Shown in pieces: positions 8,556-18,915 of a DNA stretch of 64,000 nucleotides. The stretch is from Lachancea dasiensis (taxonomy: Eukaryota; Ascomycota; Saccharomycetes; Saccharomycetales; Saccharomycetaceae): NCBI GenBank assembly GCA_900074725.1, contig LT598461.1, positions 1,532,674-1,596,673 on the forward strand, read 5' to 3'. The position numbers and the translations under genes were made by a program. How positions within the stretch are numbered: the stretch's first letter is position 1; every line of letters starts with the position of its first letter. Below the pieces are notes generated by a model. It was not told the origin of the DNA, did not search any database, and worked only from the letters and a program-made list of their open reading frames with translations.

Positions 8556-10169
8556 TCAATTCTCCTTGTCATAGATATCATCGATTTCCTCTAGTGTTAG
8601 TCCTTTGGTCTCCGGTATCAGGAAATAAACGAATATAATGGCGACAAACATGCAACCGGAGAAAACATAGCCGAAAGCATAGCCGATTCTAGCTGTTATT
8701 ATTGGAGTGCATAAGGCAATGAAGAAATTTGAACCCCAGTTGAACGCCTGTGAAAATGCCATGGCCTGGGACTTAATTTCCAAGGTGAAAATTTCACTGA
8801 CGAGAACAGAGGCAATTGCTGACCACGAACAGCAGAAAACAACGATAAAAAGACAAGTGAAGACAATCATAATCGCTCCTGAAAGCTGATAATTCGGTGC
8901 GTCTGCCTTGTCGATCATAACAACACCCACGGTGGAGAATATAAAGAGACATAGAAAGCATCCTACCGAGCCCAACAACAGTCCTTTCTTACGCCCCAGA
9001 TGATCTGCCACAAAAATGGACACGTAGGTCATGGCAGCATTGATTGCACCCAATATGATGGAAGTCTTATAAGAATCTTCAATACCAACAGATTTGAAAA
9101 GTTTTGTTCCATAGTATAAGAAATAGTCTATGCCCGACATTTGTTGGAATCCCATTATGCACATTCCCGATATAGTTCGCTTCAAAAACCGCTTTGAAAA
9201 CAGCTGGCCGAAATGGACGTTCCTTTGCCTCTGCTCTTGATAGTGTATGTTTTCCTTCAAAAAGCGCAACTCGGCATCGACGGAATCCAGAGTAGAAAGT
9301 TGATCGGGCGAGGGCTGTGGCTTTGCCAATTTGTCCAAATTTAAGCCTCTCAGTCTTGCAAGGCACTTCTTGGCGGCATCATATCGACCCTGCTTTATCA
9401 AATAACGGGGAGACTCAGGTGCATTTATCAGGAAAGGTAGTATGACAACCGAGAAGATAAACCCACCAATAAGCGGAAGTCTCCACATTCTGTCATCTGA
9501 GTACTTATTCTTTGTAGCGTAGTCCACTATGTACCCGACGAGAATACCATGCGTGGTATTGATTTGGTAAAAATTCACAATAACACCTCGAATGCGTGGT
9601 GGGGCAATTTCCGACAGTAACATAGGGCTCAGAACAGCATTGGCTCCGACTGTCAACCCTGTTATCATCCGGCCAATCAAGTATTGGTACCATTTTCCAT
9701 GGCCCGCACTCAATTGCACAGAAAGCCCCACCATGTATGCAAAACAGGCAATCCCAATAGGGATACGGCGACCGAGACTATCTGCAAGCCTAGCAATCGT
9801 GAATCCTCCCACAATACATCCAATGTGAAAGGCGGACACTATGATCCCTACCAACGGAGTAGCCATCTCGTATTCTCCCAGGGTCGAATTATAGTGACCA
9901 AATCGTTCTAGCCATGCAGACATATTGGTTATACCCCCGACAGTTCCAGTATCGTAACCGAAAAAGAAGCCTGTGAAGGAAACCCCAAAGCAAGAGATGA
10001 TTACATCCCAATTTTGGTTTCTTAAGCTAGTCTTTTGCCTGGTGAATTCCTTGTCCAGCTCGAGATGAGCTGCGTCACGAGCCTCATCCTGAGAGCCTCT
10101 TCTGACACCTGAGCTATGAATGTGCTTGATCTCATACGTATTTTCGTTTTCCTGTAAGTCGTTACCCAT
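8556..10169 (-). CDS. MFS sugar transporter, HXT-like
   Basis: A 537-residue major-facilitator sugar porter with about twelve membrane segments after a 50-residue charged N-terminus. Family signatures are visible: FGYDTGTVGGI in segment 1, ADSLGRRIPIG between segments 2 and 3, a PESPRYLIKQGR motif before the central loop, GFQQMSGIDYFLYYG in segment 7, ADHLGRKKGLL between segments 8 and 9, and PETKGLTLEEIDDIY at the C-terminus. These indicate a hexose or related monosaccharide carrier in the plasma membrane. It differs from the usual Saccharomyces HXT set (for example GYDTGTVGG instead of GWDTGTISG), so the substrate cannot be assigned. It is not a glucose sensor of the Snf3/Rgt2 type, because the long C-terminal tail is absent. 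It lies between the chromosome VI-like UBP6 and DIS3 and is lineage-specific in this position. Confidence 0.85.
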   Translation of the reverse strand: MGNDLQENENTYEIKHIHSSGVRRGSQDEARDAAHLELDKEFTRQKTSLRNQNWDVIISCFGVSFTGFFFGYDTGTVGGITNMSAWLERFGHYNSTLGEYEMATPLVGIIVSAFHIGCIVGGFTIARLADSLGRRIPIGIACFAYMVGLSVQLSAGHGKWYQYLIGRMITGLTVGANAVLSPMLLSEIAPPRIRGVIVNFYQINTTHGILVGYIVDYATKNKYSDDRMWRLPLIGGFIFSVVILPFLINAPESPRYLIKQGRYDAAKKCLARLRGLNLDKLAKPQPSPDQLSTLDSVDAELRFLKENIHYQEQRQRNVHFGQLFSKRFLKRTISGMCIMGFQQMSGIDYFLYYGTKLFKSVGIEDSYKTSIILGAINAAMTYVSIFVADHLGRKKGLLLGSVGCFLCLFIFSTVGVVMIDKADAPNYQLSGAIMIVFTCLFIVVFCCSWSAIASVLVSEIFTLEIKSQAMAFSQAFNWGSNFFIALCTPIITARIGYAFGYVFSGCMFVAIIFVYFLIPETKGLTLEEIDDIYDKEN

Positions 10170-11084
10170 CTCGCAATGAGCTCGTTTGCCGGCGATCTGT
10201 TCTGTAAGAAAAAAATGGAAGAATCACTTTGCAAGGCCGCGGATCCTTAGACTGTGTGTATTGCTTCCATTTTACATATCTCAGATTTGAAGGACAACTA
10301 AATTATATATGGCATTCATCATATGAACAGGGCCCATGCGATGCCTCTTGCCTCCTTTTTCGGACGACAGGCAAAAAATGAAATTATTAACCACCGGAGT
10401 TTATAAACATGAGTTGTCAGCAACAGTCGCTTGAGCTGAGGAGCATCGGGGAAATGCTGGGAATGAAATGCTCACTTGAACATAAGTATTTTGGCTAAAT
10501 AGACATAACTGTCGAGGGTCTCAATGGGTAAATTTGCCTACTAGGTGTTGTCATCTTGGCTGTTACAGGGATGACTGACAACAAGTGCACAAGCTTACAG
10601 ATGGAGATAAGGTGATCTGTAAACAGCTTTTAGAATATGTGCGGGTGGGCTTCTTTTAAGTAGACCTTTACTTAAATACCGGGCGAAAAGGTCTCGGCTC
10701 TGATACTGTGCGCACAGAAGCAATAGAACATGCTCCTAAAATTGGAGCGCTGCTAGTAGCGATATACTAACTTGGGAAGCGTATATATCTCCCCAAGTAA
10801 GCAAATGGAGGGCGGCTTATGCCATTGTTGCATGGTGGAAAAGCCTAGAAATTTGAAGAAAGTTTCGCTCATCAATAGTTTCAACTTGATTTCACGCAGG
10901 TTTTTCAAGCTATATATAAGAATCGTCTTTATGGACAACTGCAGGATGAAGCTCCTACATTTCACAAGCCTATTCAACATTAAAGGAAGTATCAACGAGA
11001 TTGGCGACATTTAATATTCGCCCGCGCTAGTCACTTTCAAATATCTAATTGATTATCAGCCGAATTGCCCGAAAATTTCCAACC
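10170..11084. other. Divergent intergenic region, sugar transporter side
   Basis: About 900 bases separating the transporter (leftward) from the small secreted-protein gene (rightward). A short inverted repeat, CTTGGG...CCCAAG, is centred near 10784. Overlapping low-complexity frames at 10753-11014 on both strands look like chance. The length suits a regulated transporter promoter, but no regulator site could be assigned. Confidence 0.45.
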
Positions 11085-11462
11085 ATGAAAACAAGCCTCC
11101 TCATACCTCTACTGCCATTGGCTACCACTGTTCTTGCTGCTACCGCTTTCCGAGAAGATGTCTACATTCAGTCTCTTCGTGAAAAGTTCTCAATAAATAC
11201 TGTTAATACGCTAGGCTCTCCAGATTTCGAAACTGATATATTTGGGTCATCAAGCGAACCCGAGCCAATTTTGTACCTGGGTAAATTCACCCGTGCCTGC
11301 GTCGACCATGCTATTGCAACCGTGAAATCGAAATTCCCCGCTCTCAAACCTTACGACCTGCTTCCAACAAATTATACACACAAAGACACTTACATGCTGG
11401 TTTCAGTGAAAGGAGGCATCCCCCCACTTGATCGAAACACGCAAGGAGCTGGAAAATCTTAG
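11085..11462 (+). CDS. Small secreted protein, unknown function
   Basis: A 125-residue product not recognised from any family I know. It begins with a clear signal peptide, M-KTSLLIPLLPLATTVLAATA, with cleavage likely after about residue 18-21. The remaining 105 residues are soluble in character, with one cysteine (in ACVDH) and one N-glycosylation sequon (NYT, about residue 95). There is no GPI-type hydrophobic tail and no further membrane segment. The frame extends upstream to an ATT-type codon near 11049, but ATG 11085 gives the signal peptide and is preferred. It stands 170 bases upstream of DIS3 on the same strand. It could be a secreted or wall-associated factor; function is unassigned. 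Confidence 0.65.
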   Translation: MKTSLLIPLLPLATTVLAATAFREDVYIQSLREKFSINTVNTLGSPDFETDIFGSSSEPEPILYLGKFTRACVDHAIATVKSKFPALKPYDLLPTNYTHKDTYMLVSVKGGIPPLDRNTQGAGKS

Positions 11463-11631
11463 ATGTTTAAGCGTGTAGGCTTCTTTGGTTGGAACGCTTT
11501 TAATTATTCGTTGGTTATGAGGGGAAACAAATTGTAAAAATTTATATGCTGCTCGATATTCACTTGCTCATCGCATACATAACAGCATCATAAGGCTTGA
11601 GCTGACCATCGAATATATACTGTACCACATC

Positions 11632-14592
11632 ATGGTACTACAAAGAAAGAGATTGTCAGACGGGCTAACTGTTACTCAAAAAGTATTTGTTCGTTCACGC
11701 AATGGTGGAGCTACTAAAATTGTACGAGAGCATTACCTGAGGGCCGATATCCCATGTCTCTCAAGGGCATGCAAACAGTGTGTAAATATTGTGGTACCTA
11801 ATGCCAAAAATGAACTTCCTACATTTGTTCTCTCCGAGCAACCGAATAAACTAATCGATGGTAAAAGGCACTACGTTGTGCTTGACGCTAACATCGTGCT
11901 CCAAGCTATTGATCTTCTCGAAAACCCAGCATGCTTTGGGGATGTCATAATCCCTCAGATTGCATTGGATGAGATTCGCAACAAGTCATACCCAATTTAC
12001 ACAAGACTTAGAACGCTTTGCCGTGATAGTGGAGACACAAAACGCTTCATAGTTTTCCACAACGAATTTAGTGAAGAAACATTCGTGGAACGAGAGCAGG
12101 GGGAGTCAATTAACGATCGAAATGACCGTGCTATAAGGAAAACATGCTCTTGGTATGCTCAGCACCTGAAACCGTACGGAGTTGAAGCTGTGTTGGTGAC
12201 AAACGACCGTCGTAATTTAGAACTAGCTGTTGAGGAAGGACTTTTGGCCAAGAGCTTGGCGGACTATGTGAACCTTCTTCCAAACTCGGAGGACGTCAAA
12301 GATGCTCTTCCGAACTTGGAGACTTACAAGTCGAGGGACCAAGACCTTGATGCGAGATCGGAATTCAAGTTTCCAGATTACTATTCGACAGCGAGAGTTA
12401 TGGGTGGTATAAAAAGTGGCGTTCTTTACCAAGGGACTGTTCAAATTTCCGAATACAATTTTCTGGAAGGTTCTGTGTCATTGCCAAATTTTTCGAAGCC
12501 TGTTCTGATACTAGGCCAAAAAAACCTAAACAGGGCATTTAACGCGGATCAAGTAGTCGTGGAGTTACTACCACAATCAGAATGGAAAGCTCCCTCTACC
12601 GTTGCTCTGGATTCGGAACATTTCGATGTAAATGATAACCCAGAGGGTGATGAAGACCAACCTAAGGAATCCGATGCGATCTCTGACAAACAGCGTCGTC
12701 TGCTTGTCCAGGATGCTATTCGAACTCAGAAGTCTGGGAGAACTCAACCTACTGCTCGAGTCGTATCAATTGCAAGACGCTCATGGCGGCAATATGTCGG
12801 TCAAATTGCACCAAATTCGATCGATATGCAAAGTGGCGGAACACAGAATGCTTTCGTCATTCTTATGGACAAATGTCTCCCAAAAATAAGAATCCGTACG
12901 CGTCGCGCTAAAGAACTTTTGAATAAGCGTATTGTAGTCGTCGTTGATTCATGGCCCGACACTTATAAATATCCGCTAGGGCATTTTGTTAGGGAACTAG
13001 GAGAGGTGGAATCGGTCGAGGCAGAGACAGAAGCTCTCTTGCTTGAACATGACGTTGAGTATAGGCCGTTTTCAAAGAAGGTACTTGAATGTTTGCCGGC
13101 TGAAGGTGATAATTGGACCGCTCCTGAAAGCTTGTCAGATGCTGAGGCCATCGCTAAAGATCCACTGCTGACTAAAAGGCGTGACTTAAGGGATAAGCTT
13201 ATCTGCAGTATCGATCCTCCTGGGTGTGTTGATATCGATGATGCCCTGCATGCCAAACTACTTCCTAATGGGCACTGGGAAGTAGGCGTTCATATCGCTG
13301 ACGTTACACATTTTGTGAAGCCGAATACTCCATTGGACGACGAGGGAGCCGCTAGAAGTACCTCGGTATACTTAGTCGACAAGCGTATCGATATGCTTCC
13401 AATGTTGTTAGGTACCAATTTGTGTTCGCTAAAGCCTTATGTTGATCGGTTCGCGTTTTCTGTTTTATGGGAACTGGATGAGGACGCCAATATTGTTAAT
13501 GTTGACTTTACTAAATCCGTTATTAAATCAAGAGAAGCATTTTCTTACGAACAGGCACAACTTAGAATAGATGACGTCAACAAGACGGATGAATTGACCC
13601 AAGGCATGAGGGCACTGCTCAAATTATCCATCAAGCTCAAGCAACAGCGTCTCGATGCCGGTGCCCTTAACTTAGCTTCTCCAGAAGTTAAGGTACATAT
13701 GGACAGCGAGACTTCGGACCCCAGCGAGGTTGAAGTTAAGAAGCTTGTCGCTACGAACTCCTTGGTCGAAGAATTCATGTTACTCGCAAATCAATCGGTC
13801 GCTCGCAAGATCTATGAAGCTTTCCCCCAAACTGCAATGCTCAGAAGACATGCTGCTCCACCTGCTACGAACTTTGAAAGTCTGAATGAAATGCTACAAC
13901 TCAGAAAGGGGATGTCAATCTCTTTAGAATCTTCAAAGGCTCTTGCAGCCTCTCTGGATAGATGCATTGATCCAGCAGATCCTTATTTCAACACCCTAGT
14001 GCGAATTGCTTCCACTCGCTGTATGATGGCTGCGCAGTACTTTTATTCTGGCGCGTATTCATATGCTGACTATCGCCATTATGGGTTAGCCGTGGGCATA
14101 TATACACATTTCACCTCTCCAATTAGACGTTTCTGTGACGTTATTGCTCACAGACAACTGGCCGCTGCTATTGGCTACGAACCTCTTGATTTGAACCATA
14201 GAGACAAAAATAAAATGGAGCAGCTATGCAGAAATATGAACAAAAGACACCGCAATGCACAATTTGCTGGCCGGGCAAGTATTGAGTATTACGTCGGCCA
14301 AGTGATGAGAAACAACGAATCAGAGGAGACTGGCTATGTTATTCGCGTTTTTCATAATGGTGTTGTTGTGTTAGTTCCTAAGTTTGGGGTAGAAGGTCTG
14401 ATAAGGCTTGAAAATTTAACCGATGACGAGCAGTCTGCGGAATTCAAGGCCGAAGAGTTCAAATTGAGCTTTAAAGTAAAAGGAATGGAAAAGAAGAGAG
14501 ACATCCACGTTTTTGAGAAGGTTAGCGTTCAGGTCAGGTCAGTTCTCGACCCCGTCACAAGTAAGCGCAAGGCGCAGCTTATCTTAGTATGA
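11632..14592 (+). CDS. DIS3: Exosome catalytic subunit Dis3/Rrp44
   Basis: A 986-residue protein (S. cerevisiae 1001) with long runs of identity. Dis3 is the 3'-5' exoribonuclease and endonuclease of the nuclear and cytoplasmic RNA exosome. In order: an N-terminal zinc-associated CR3 region (CLSRACKQC), a PIN endonuclease domain (about residues 75-230, starting [17 protein letters not shown] and including VTNDRRN), two cold-shock domains, the RNB nuclease domain, and a C-terminal S1 domain (YVGQVMRN onward). The RNB catalytic aspartates are D528, D534, D536 and D537 in [13 protein letters not shown], equivalent to D543-D552 of S. cerevisiae. The C-terminus ([10 protein letters not shown]) is complete. 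It keeps the YOL019-YOL022 neighbourhood with TOS7 and TSR4. GCN20 converges on it. Confidence 0.98.
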   Translation: MVLQRKRLSDGLTVTQKVFVRSRNGGATKIVREHYLRADIPCLSRACKQCVNIVVPNAKNELPTFVLSEQPNKLIDGKRHYVVLDANIVLQAIDLLENPACFGDVIIPQIALDEIRNKSYPIYTRLRTLCRDSGDTKRFIVFHNEFSEETFVEREQGESINDRNDRAIRKTCSWYAQHLKPYGVEAVLVTNDRRNLELAVEEGLLAKSLADYVNLLPNSEDVKDALPNLETYKSRDQDLDARSEFKFPDYYSTARVMGGIKSGVLYQGTVQISEYNFLEGSVSLPNFSKPVLILGQKNLNRAFNADQVVVELLPQSEWKAPSTVALDSEHFDVNDNPEGDEDQPKESDAISDKQRRLLVQDAIRTQKSGRTQPTARVVSIARRSWRQYVGQIAPNSIDMQSGGTQNAFVILMDKCLPKIRIRTRRAKELLNKRIVVVVDSWPDTYKYPLGHFVRELGEVESVEAETEALLLEHDVEYRPFSKKVLECLPAEGDNWTAPESLSDAEAIAKDPLLTKRRDLRDKLICSIDPPGCVDIDDALHAKLLPNGHWEVGVHIADVTHFVKPNTPLDDEGAARSTSVYLVDKRIDMLPMLLGTNLCSLKPYVDRFAFSVLWELDEDANIVNVDFTKSVIKSREAFSYEQAQLRIDDVNKTDELTQGMRALLKLSIKLKQQRLDAGALNLASPEVKVHMDSETSDPSEVEVKKLVATNSLVEEFMLLANQSVARKIYEAFPQTAMLRRHAAPPATNFESLNEMLQLRKGMSISLESSKALAASLDRCIDPADPYFNTLVRIASTRCMMAAQYFYSGAYSYADYRHYGLAVGIYTHFTSPIRRFCDVIAHRQLAAAIGYEPLDLNHRDKNKMEQLCRNMNKRHRNAQFAGRASIEYYVGQVMRNNESEETGYVIRVFHNGVVVLVPKFGVEGLIRLENLTDDEQSAEFKAEEFKLSFKVKGMEKKRDIHVFEKVSVQVRSVLDPVTSKRKAQLILV

Positions 14593-14703
14593 AACTAATG
14601 AGATAAATGGTGCAATACGCGATGAAAGAAATTCGCTCAACAACGTATATAGCCAGGATATATAATTTGAGCTTCTACGATCTCTTGATGTGCTAAGTGT
14701 CGG

Positions 14704-16962
14704 TCAGTGTCTCTTTACCACCCCGGCTTTTCCAGCCGATGCTATGATATATTTCTTGTAATCGTGGATGGTACCATCAAATCGCTTCACAGTTCCGCTT
14801 TCCGATACCCAAATTTCGTTACAAACACCATCAATAACAGAAATGTCGTGAGAAACCATCAAAACTCCACCAGTAAATTTCTTCAGAGCATCCATTAACG
14901 CATCCAAACCTGCCGTGTCCAAGTGGTTAGAAGGTTCATCGAGAACTAAAATGTGGGGGTTGTTCAGACACAAAGCGGCAAAGGCCACCCTAGATTTTTG
15001 CCCTCCTGATAATAAGAGCATTTTTTGCAGGCCTAAAGAGCCCGTAATACCGAATGCACCCAGGTGCCGTCTATACTCTTCATCTGTCTTTCCAGGGAAG
15101 GTAACGGACATCCAATCTACAGCAGAGGAGTTCAAGTCCATTGAGTCGACGTGATGTTGAGTAAAGTAAGCCACGCGCAACCTTGGGTTCCGGGATACAT
15201 AGCCATGGAGAGGGCTTAGCTGTTCCATAAGAATTTTAAGCAATGTGGTTTTACCACACCCGTTTGCTCCAACCAAAGCAACCCTGGAGTCCATTTGGAC
15301 ATCTAAATTTACGTCCTTTAGCAATAATTGGTCAGGGTTGAAGCCAAAAGATACTTCCTGTAGTTGAATGATAGGAGGAGAGAGCTTTTCACAATCAGGA
15401 AAGTGGAAGTTGATAGTTTTCTCTTCTTCCGGAGGCTCCAAAACGGGCAATTTTTCAAGTTTTTTAATTCTCGATTGAGCCTCTTGAGATTTAGCAGCAT
15501 TATACCTATACTTGTCAATGAACTCCTGGAGATGTTTTCTATAAGCAAGCTGGTTTTCGTATTCTCGTTGGGCGTTTTTACGACGTTCCTCTTTTGTGGC
15601 ATAAAAAGTATCGAAATCTTGGCCTCTGTAATAATCTAAGCGCTCATTGTGCTGATAGATAATATCTGTTGCAACTTCATTTAAGAATGAGCGGTCGTGT
15701 GAAACCACTAAGAGTGTAGAGGGATATGATTTTAGGTATTCTGACAAATAGGCGATCGATGGGACATCCAACATATTAGACGGTTCGTCCAACAGTAGTA
15801 AATCTGGCTGACAGAAAAGAGCCCTTGCTAAAGAAAGTCTCATTCTCCAACCACCAGAAAATGAGTTTGTGGGCTGCTGTTGGGCTTCCGTGCTAAAACC
15901 CAGGCCGTACAGAATTGAGGCAGCCTTAGCTTCAGCTTTATCCGACTCCATATCTACTAATTTCGAACCAATCTGCTCTAAGTGGTTTTCAAGATCCTCA
16001 CGTTCATTGTCGAGTTTCCTCACCTCCAAGCTTTCTTCTTCAAACTCCGGACGCAGTTTCTCTATTTCTTGAAGCCTCTCATTGATTTTTTGTTCTTCGG
16101 TCAACAGTTGCTTTCTCCACACATCTGCATCAAGAACACTTTGTAAAGCTTTGGTTTCATCTCCTCTAAGTTCCTGCTCAACGTGCAAAATGGAAATGTG
16201 CTTAGGTACATTCAATTCTCTGCGTGACAGGGCCCTGAGTAGAGTCGACTTACCGATACCATTCTGACCCACCAACCCATACCTGTGGCCAAAGCTCAAA
16301 GTTAATTGAGCGTCCGAAAGAATTCTTTGACCGTCACCAACGTACAAGTCGAATGTATCGACTTTAATGTCCTTGGATTTACCAGCTCCGGACCCGAACT
16401 CCAAAGGATTTATCTTCAAAAAGAATGAATCGTAGTCGTCGTCCTTAGATTGGTTAATGAGTCGGGACGCTTCGTACTTCACAAACTTGTTGTTTCTTTT
16501 GGCCACTTTTTTGGCAATCTTCTTCTCTGCTTTTTCTAGTTTCTTTATATCAACGCGGGTGTCCATTTTCCGCCCTGTATGCTCAATATCATTATTCACA
16601 CCTAGCATTGAAAGCGAAGTATTGATGTTCGCCTTGCTGTTGTGATGCTGCAGAACGTTCACATCCAATAATCTCTTACTAGTGTCACCGGTGACCTCTA
16701 ATTTGGCCTGGTTTTCTTGGTATTGGAGAGTCAACCTTTCAAGCATCTCCTTACAAAGCTCATTGACTTTATCTTCATTTCCACCCGCATTAATCAATAC
16801 ATTTTGGACAAAAGAAACTTCTTCTGGTAGTTCTAACTGCTTACTTTGAACTGCGTCATAAGTTGCATTCAACAGATGATTGTAGTAGCCACTGGCATAA
16901 TCAGAAACTACCTGATCAACCCCGGAGGCAGCTTGGCGGATCTTGAAAGCTATATTAGACAT
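14704..16962 (-). CDS. GCN20: ABC-F ATPase Gcn20
   Basis: A 752-residue soluble ABC-F protein of exactly the S. cerevisiae Gcn20 length. Gcn20 works with Gcn1 on the ribosome to activate the kinase Gcn2 when uncharged tRNA accumulates. The N-terminal 200 residues are the Gcn1-binding region. Two ATP-binding cassettes follow: Walker A GQNGIGKST (about residue 232) with signature SFSGGWRMRLSLA and Walker B LLLLDEPSNMLD, then Walker A GANGCGKTT (about 567) with signature LLSGGQKSRVA and Walker B ILVLDEPSNHLD. No membrane segments are present, as expected for ABC-F. Its S. cerevisiae copy, YFR009W, is next to UBP6; here DIS3 intervenes, part of the two-chromosome interleaving. Confidence 0.98.
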   Translation of the reverse strand: MSNIAFKIRQAASGVDQVVSDYASGYYNHLLNATYDAVQSKQLELPEEVSFVQNVLINAGGNEDKVNELCKEMLERLTLQYQENQAKLEVTGDTSKRLLDVNVLQHHNSKANINTSLSMLGVNNDIEHTGRKMDTRVDIKKLEKAEKKIAKKVAKRNNKFVKYEASRLINQSKDDDYDSFFLKINPLEFGSGAGKSKDIKVDTFDLYVGDGQRILSDAQLTLSFGHRYGLVGQNGIGKSTLLRALSRRELNVPKHISILHVEQELRGDETKALQSVLDADVWRKQLLTEEQKINERLQEIEKLRPEFEEESLEVRKLDNEREDLENHLEQIGSKLVDMESDKAEAKAASILYGLGFSTEAQQQPTNSFSGGWRMRLSLARALFCQPDLLLLDEPSNMLDVPSIAYLSEYLKSYPSTLLVVSHDRSFLNEVATDIIYQHNERLDYYRGQDFDTFYATKEERRKNAQREYENQLAYRKHLQEFIDKYRYNAAKSQEAQSRIKKLEKLPVLEPPEEEKTINFHFPDCEKLSPPIIQLQEVSFGFNPDQLLLKDVNLDVQMDSRVALVGANGCGKTTLLKILMEQLSPLHGYVSRNPRLRVAYFTQHHVDSMDLNSSAVDWMSVTFPGKTDEEYRRHLGAFGITGSLGLQKMLLLSGGQKSRVAFAALCLNNPHILVLDEPSNHLDTAGLDALMDALKKFTGGVLMVSHDISVIDGVCNEIWVSESGTVKRFDGTIHDYKKYIIASAGKAGVVKRH

Positions 16963-17242
16963 TTGTGAGCGTGGAGCAGTTTAATGTAGCTTTAGGATTG
17001 TGCCCAATTCAACCTTGTCCATCGACAATGTCCCATCATCACATCTTTTTCACATTAAAACTAAAGCATTTATTACGAGCCGGAGAACTAGGAATTGATC
17101 ATCATGGCCGTGCAACAAACACTACCGCTCGAACCCGCCCGGATCGATATCAACTCTGTGAAATTGAGCCCTTCAATATGCGTTTAGAATATCCAGCAAC
17201 GAGAGTCTATCAACAGCCTTCTTTTAGTAATTAAAGTTTTAG

Positions 17243-17250
17243 AAAAAATA
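17243..17250 (-). terminator. RNA polymerase III terminator of tRNA-Gly
   Basis: A T-rich run on the minus strand just downstream of the tRNA 3' end (TTTTATTTTTTCT region), the usual Pol III stop. Confidence 0.75.
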
Positions 17251-17253
17251 AAA

Positions 17254-17324
17254 TGCGCAAGCCCGGAATCGAACCGGGGGCCCAACGATGGCAACGTTGG
17301 ATTTTACCACTAAACCACTTGCGC
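17254..17324 (-). tRNA. tRNA-Gly (anticodon GCC)
   Basis: A 71-base intronless tRNA gene on the minus strand. The acceptor stem GCGCAAG pairs with CTTGCGC, with discriminator A at 17254. The anticodon GCC corresponds to 17290-17292. The T arm contains the B box GGTTCGATTCC, and the A box lies in the D arm (TGGTTTAGTGG). As far as I recall it, the sequence equals the S. cerevisiae tRNA-Gly(GCC) family. CCA is not encoded, as is normal for eukaryotes. Confidence 0.97.
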
Positions 17325-17628
17325 TCAACTGTTAGATACCGGACAAAACTGTAAACCTATATCGTGCAGTCCGAGCCACGTGATCTTATATACCTGAACT
17401 TATTTGGGAATCAGTAAGAAGCCTTACCGTTCGCGGCTTGTGTGCACATAGTGGCTTTTACCAGTCGCTTAACGGGTCTTTCGTATGTTCCTGACTTGTA
17501 GTTTTCTGCCTTTTTGAGTTTTAGTAAACTTCCTCTTCTTTCTCGCAAAAAATTTACACTATTGTAAGCTCATCGCCTTCCAATGAGAACAAAAAGTCTC
17601 AGAGAATCAACATTATTCGTACGTTCAG
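17325..17628. other. tRNA-Gly to TSR4 intergenic region
   Basis: About 300 bases upstream of both the leftward tRNA gene and rightward TSR4. No further gene is seen. Confidence 0.5.
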
Positions 17629-18846
17629 ATGTCTACAGGCGAGGACGTTGCTTTCTCTGATTCAGAGGAAAGCTTTGTGCACAAAACTAGCCAAGTTTAC
17701 CTAGGGTTTGTGGATGCTGCTATCAAACAGTCTGATCCACTTTCAACCGAAGACACCTTTATTGGGGGAGAGCCAGTTTGGCTGCACCCCGAATCCAAGC
17801 CCAAGGACAGCCTTCTTGAGTGTGGTTCCTGTCACACTCCTACCCATATGAAGCTCTTGCTTCAAGCTTTTGCTCCATTGGATCCTGATCAAGTCGATGA
17901 AGTTGCAGGAAAACTCAAGGCGAGCTCCACAAATTACGATATAGATGGAGAAAGAGTTTTGTATGTTTTTATGTGCTCCAAGTGCGCAAGGAAGGCAGGC
18001 TCTGTTTGCTGTGTTCGTGGCGTAAAGAAAGCTAATAGATCAGTGGATCTGAACACTAAGATGGAATCACAAATTAAAGAAAAGGACTTCAGCATCAACC
18101 CTTTTGACCTCAACCAAAGCTCGGCAAATCCATTCGCTGGTCCAGTTGGCGGATCAGAAACTACCAATCCTTTCACAAAATCGGCAGAGAACCCCTTCGA
18201 GAAGAAAGTTAACAACTCTCAAAATAGCCAAGCCGACGGTTCAACCGCAGTGAGTATGAAGGTGGCAAGAAAGGAACATGACGCACTTCCTAATAGGAAG
18301 TTCGAAAAAGGTTATCCTGGTTATTTTCTATATGTGGATGAAGAATCGTTCAAAAATAAGATCCCCGATCACCTCAAACTTCCCAAAAACTTGAAGATAG
18401 ACAATACTGTTCTGGATGTGAACCCCGAAGAGGACGATTCTTTGAGCTCCTCGAAGATTACCCTGGATCCTAGAACTGAAAAGCTCTCAAAGTTTTTGGA
18501 CGATGACGTATTTCAAAAGTTTCAAGAAGTTGCCGGATATAACCCGTCACAAGTTCTGCGATATGACTTTGGTGGCAAGCCTCTATACTACGCTGATACT
18601 AAAGTGGACCTCGAAAAAATAGTTCCAGCTCCGGGATTCAATCCTTCTTCTAAAAGAGTTTTTGAATTGCAGTTGATGCCTAAGATGATATTAGATTTGG
18701 AGGATACTGTGGTGGAGAAAGGGGGTATGGAGTGGGGAACAATAATGGTGTTTACTGACATTGAAAACTATACCCCAAACTTTGATGAGCGCGGGGTGGG
18801 GTACGTTTCGGAATGTGTCAGAGTTCAATGGGAACCAGAATGCTAA
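17629..18846 (+). CDS. TSR4: Ribosome assembly chaperone Tsr4 (PDCD2 family)
   Basis: A 405-residue protein (S. cerevisiae Tsr4/YOL022C is 408). Tsr4 is a cytoplasmic dedicated chaperone for ribosomal protein Rps2 and is needed for 20S pre-rRNA processing. The N-terminal part has the PDCD2/TSR4 zinc-ligand pairs C-x2-C (about residues 64-67, CGSCHTP) and CSKCARKAGSVCC (about 116-127). The middle (about 155-200) is low-complexity with repeated NPF-type triplets (INPFDLN, ANPFAGP, TNPFTKS, ENPFEKK). The C-terminal PDCD2_C domain includes QVLRYDFGGKPLYYAD and MEWGTIMVFTD. It retains its place between DIS3 and IFM1. The NPF repeats could bind EH domains, but that is a guess from the motif. Confidence 0.93.
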   Translation: MSTGEDVAFSDSEESFVHKTSQVYLGFVDAAIKQSDPLSTEDTFIGGEPVWLHPESKPKDSLLECGSCHTPTHMKLLLQAFAPLDPDQVDEVAGKLKASSTNYDIDGERVLYVFMCSKCARKAGSVCCVRGVKKANRSVDLNTKMESQIKEKDFSINPFDLNQSSANPFAGPVGGSETTNPFTKSAENPFEKKVNNSQNSQADGSTAVSMKVARKEHDALPNRKFEKGYPGYFLYVDEESFKNKIPDHLKLPKNLKIDNTVLDVNPEEDDSLSSSKITLDPRTEKLSKFLDDDVFQKFQEVAGYNPSQVLRYDFGGKPLYYADTKVDLEKIVPAPGFNPSSKRVFELQLMPKMILDLEDTVVEKGGMEWGTIMVFTDIENYTPNFDERGVGYVSECVRVQWEPEC

Positions 18847-18915
18847 AAACATTTATAATAAACCTATCCACGACGGTGGTGACTATATACAGAGAATAAT
18901 TTAACTGAGCTCCAT

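Noticed and set aside
10753-11014. Overlapping frames of 80-85 codons on both strands
   Set aside because: Low-complexity hydrophobic products in an AT-rich promoter region; no support for either.
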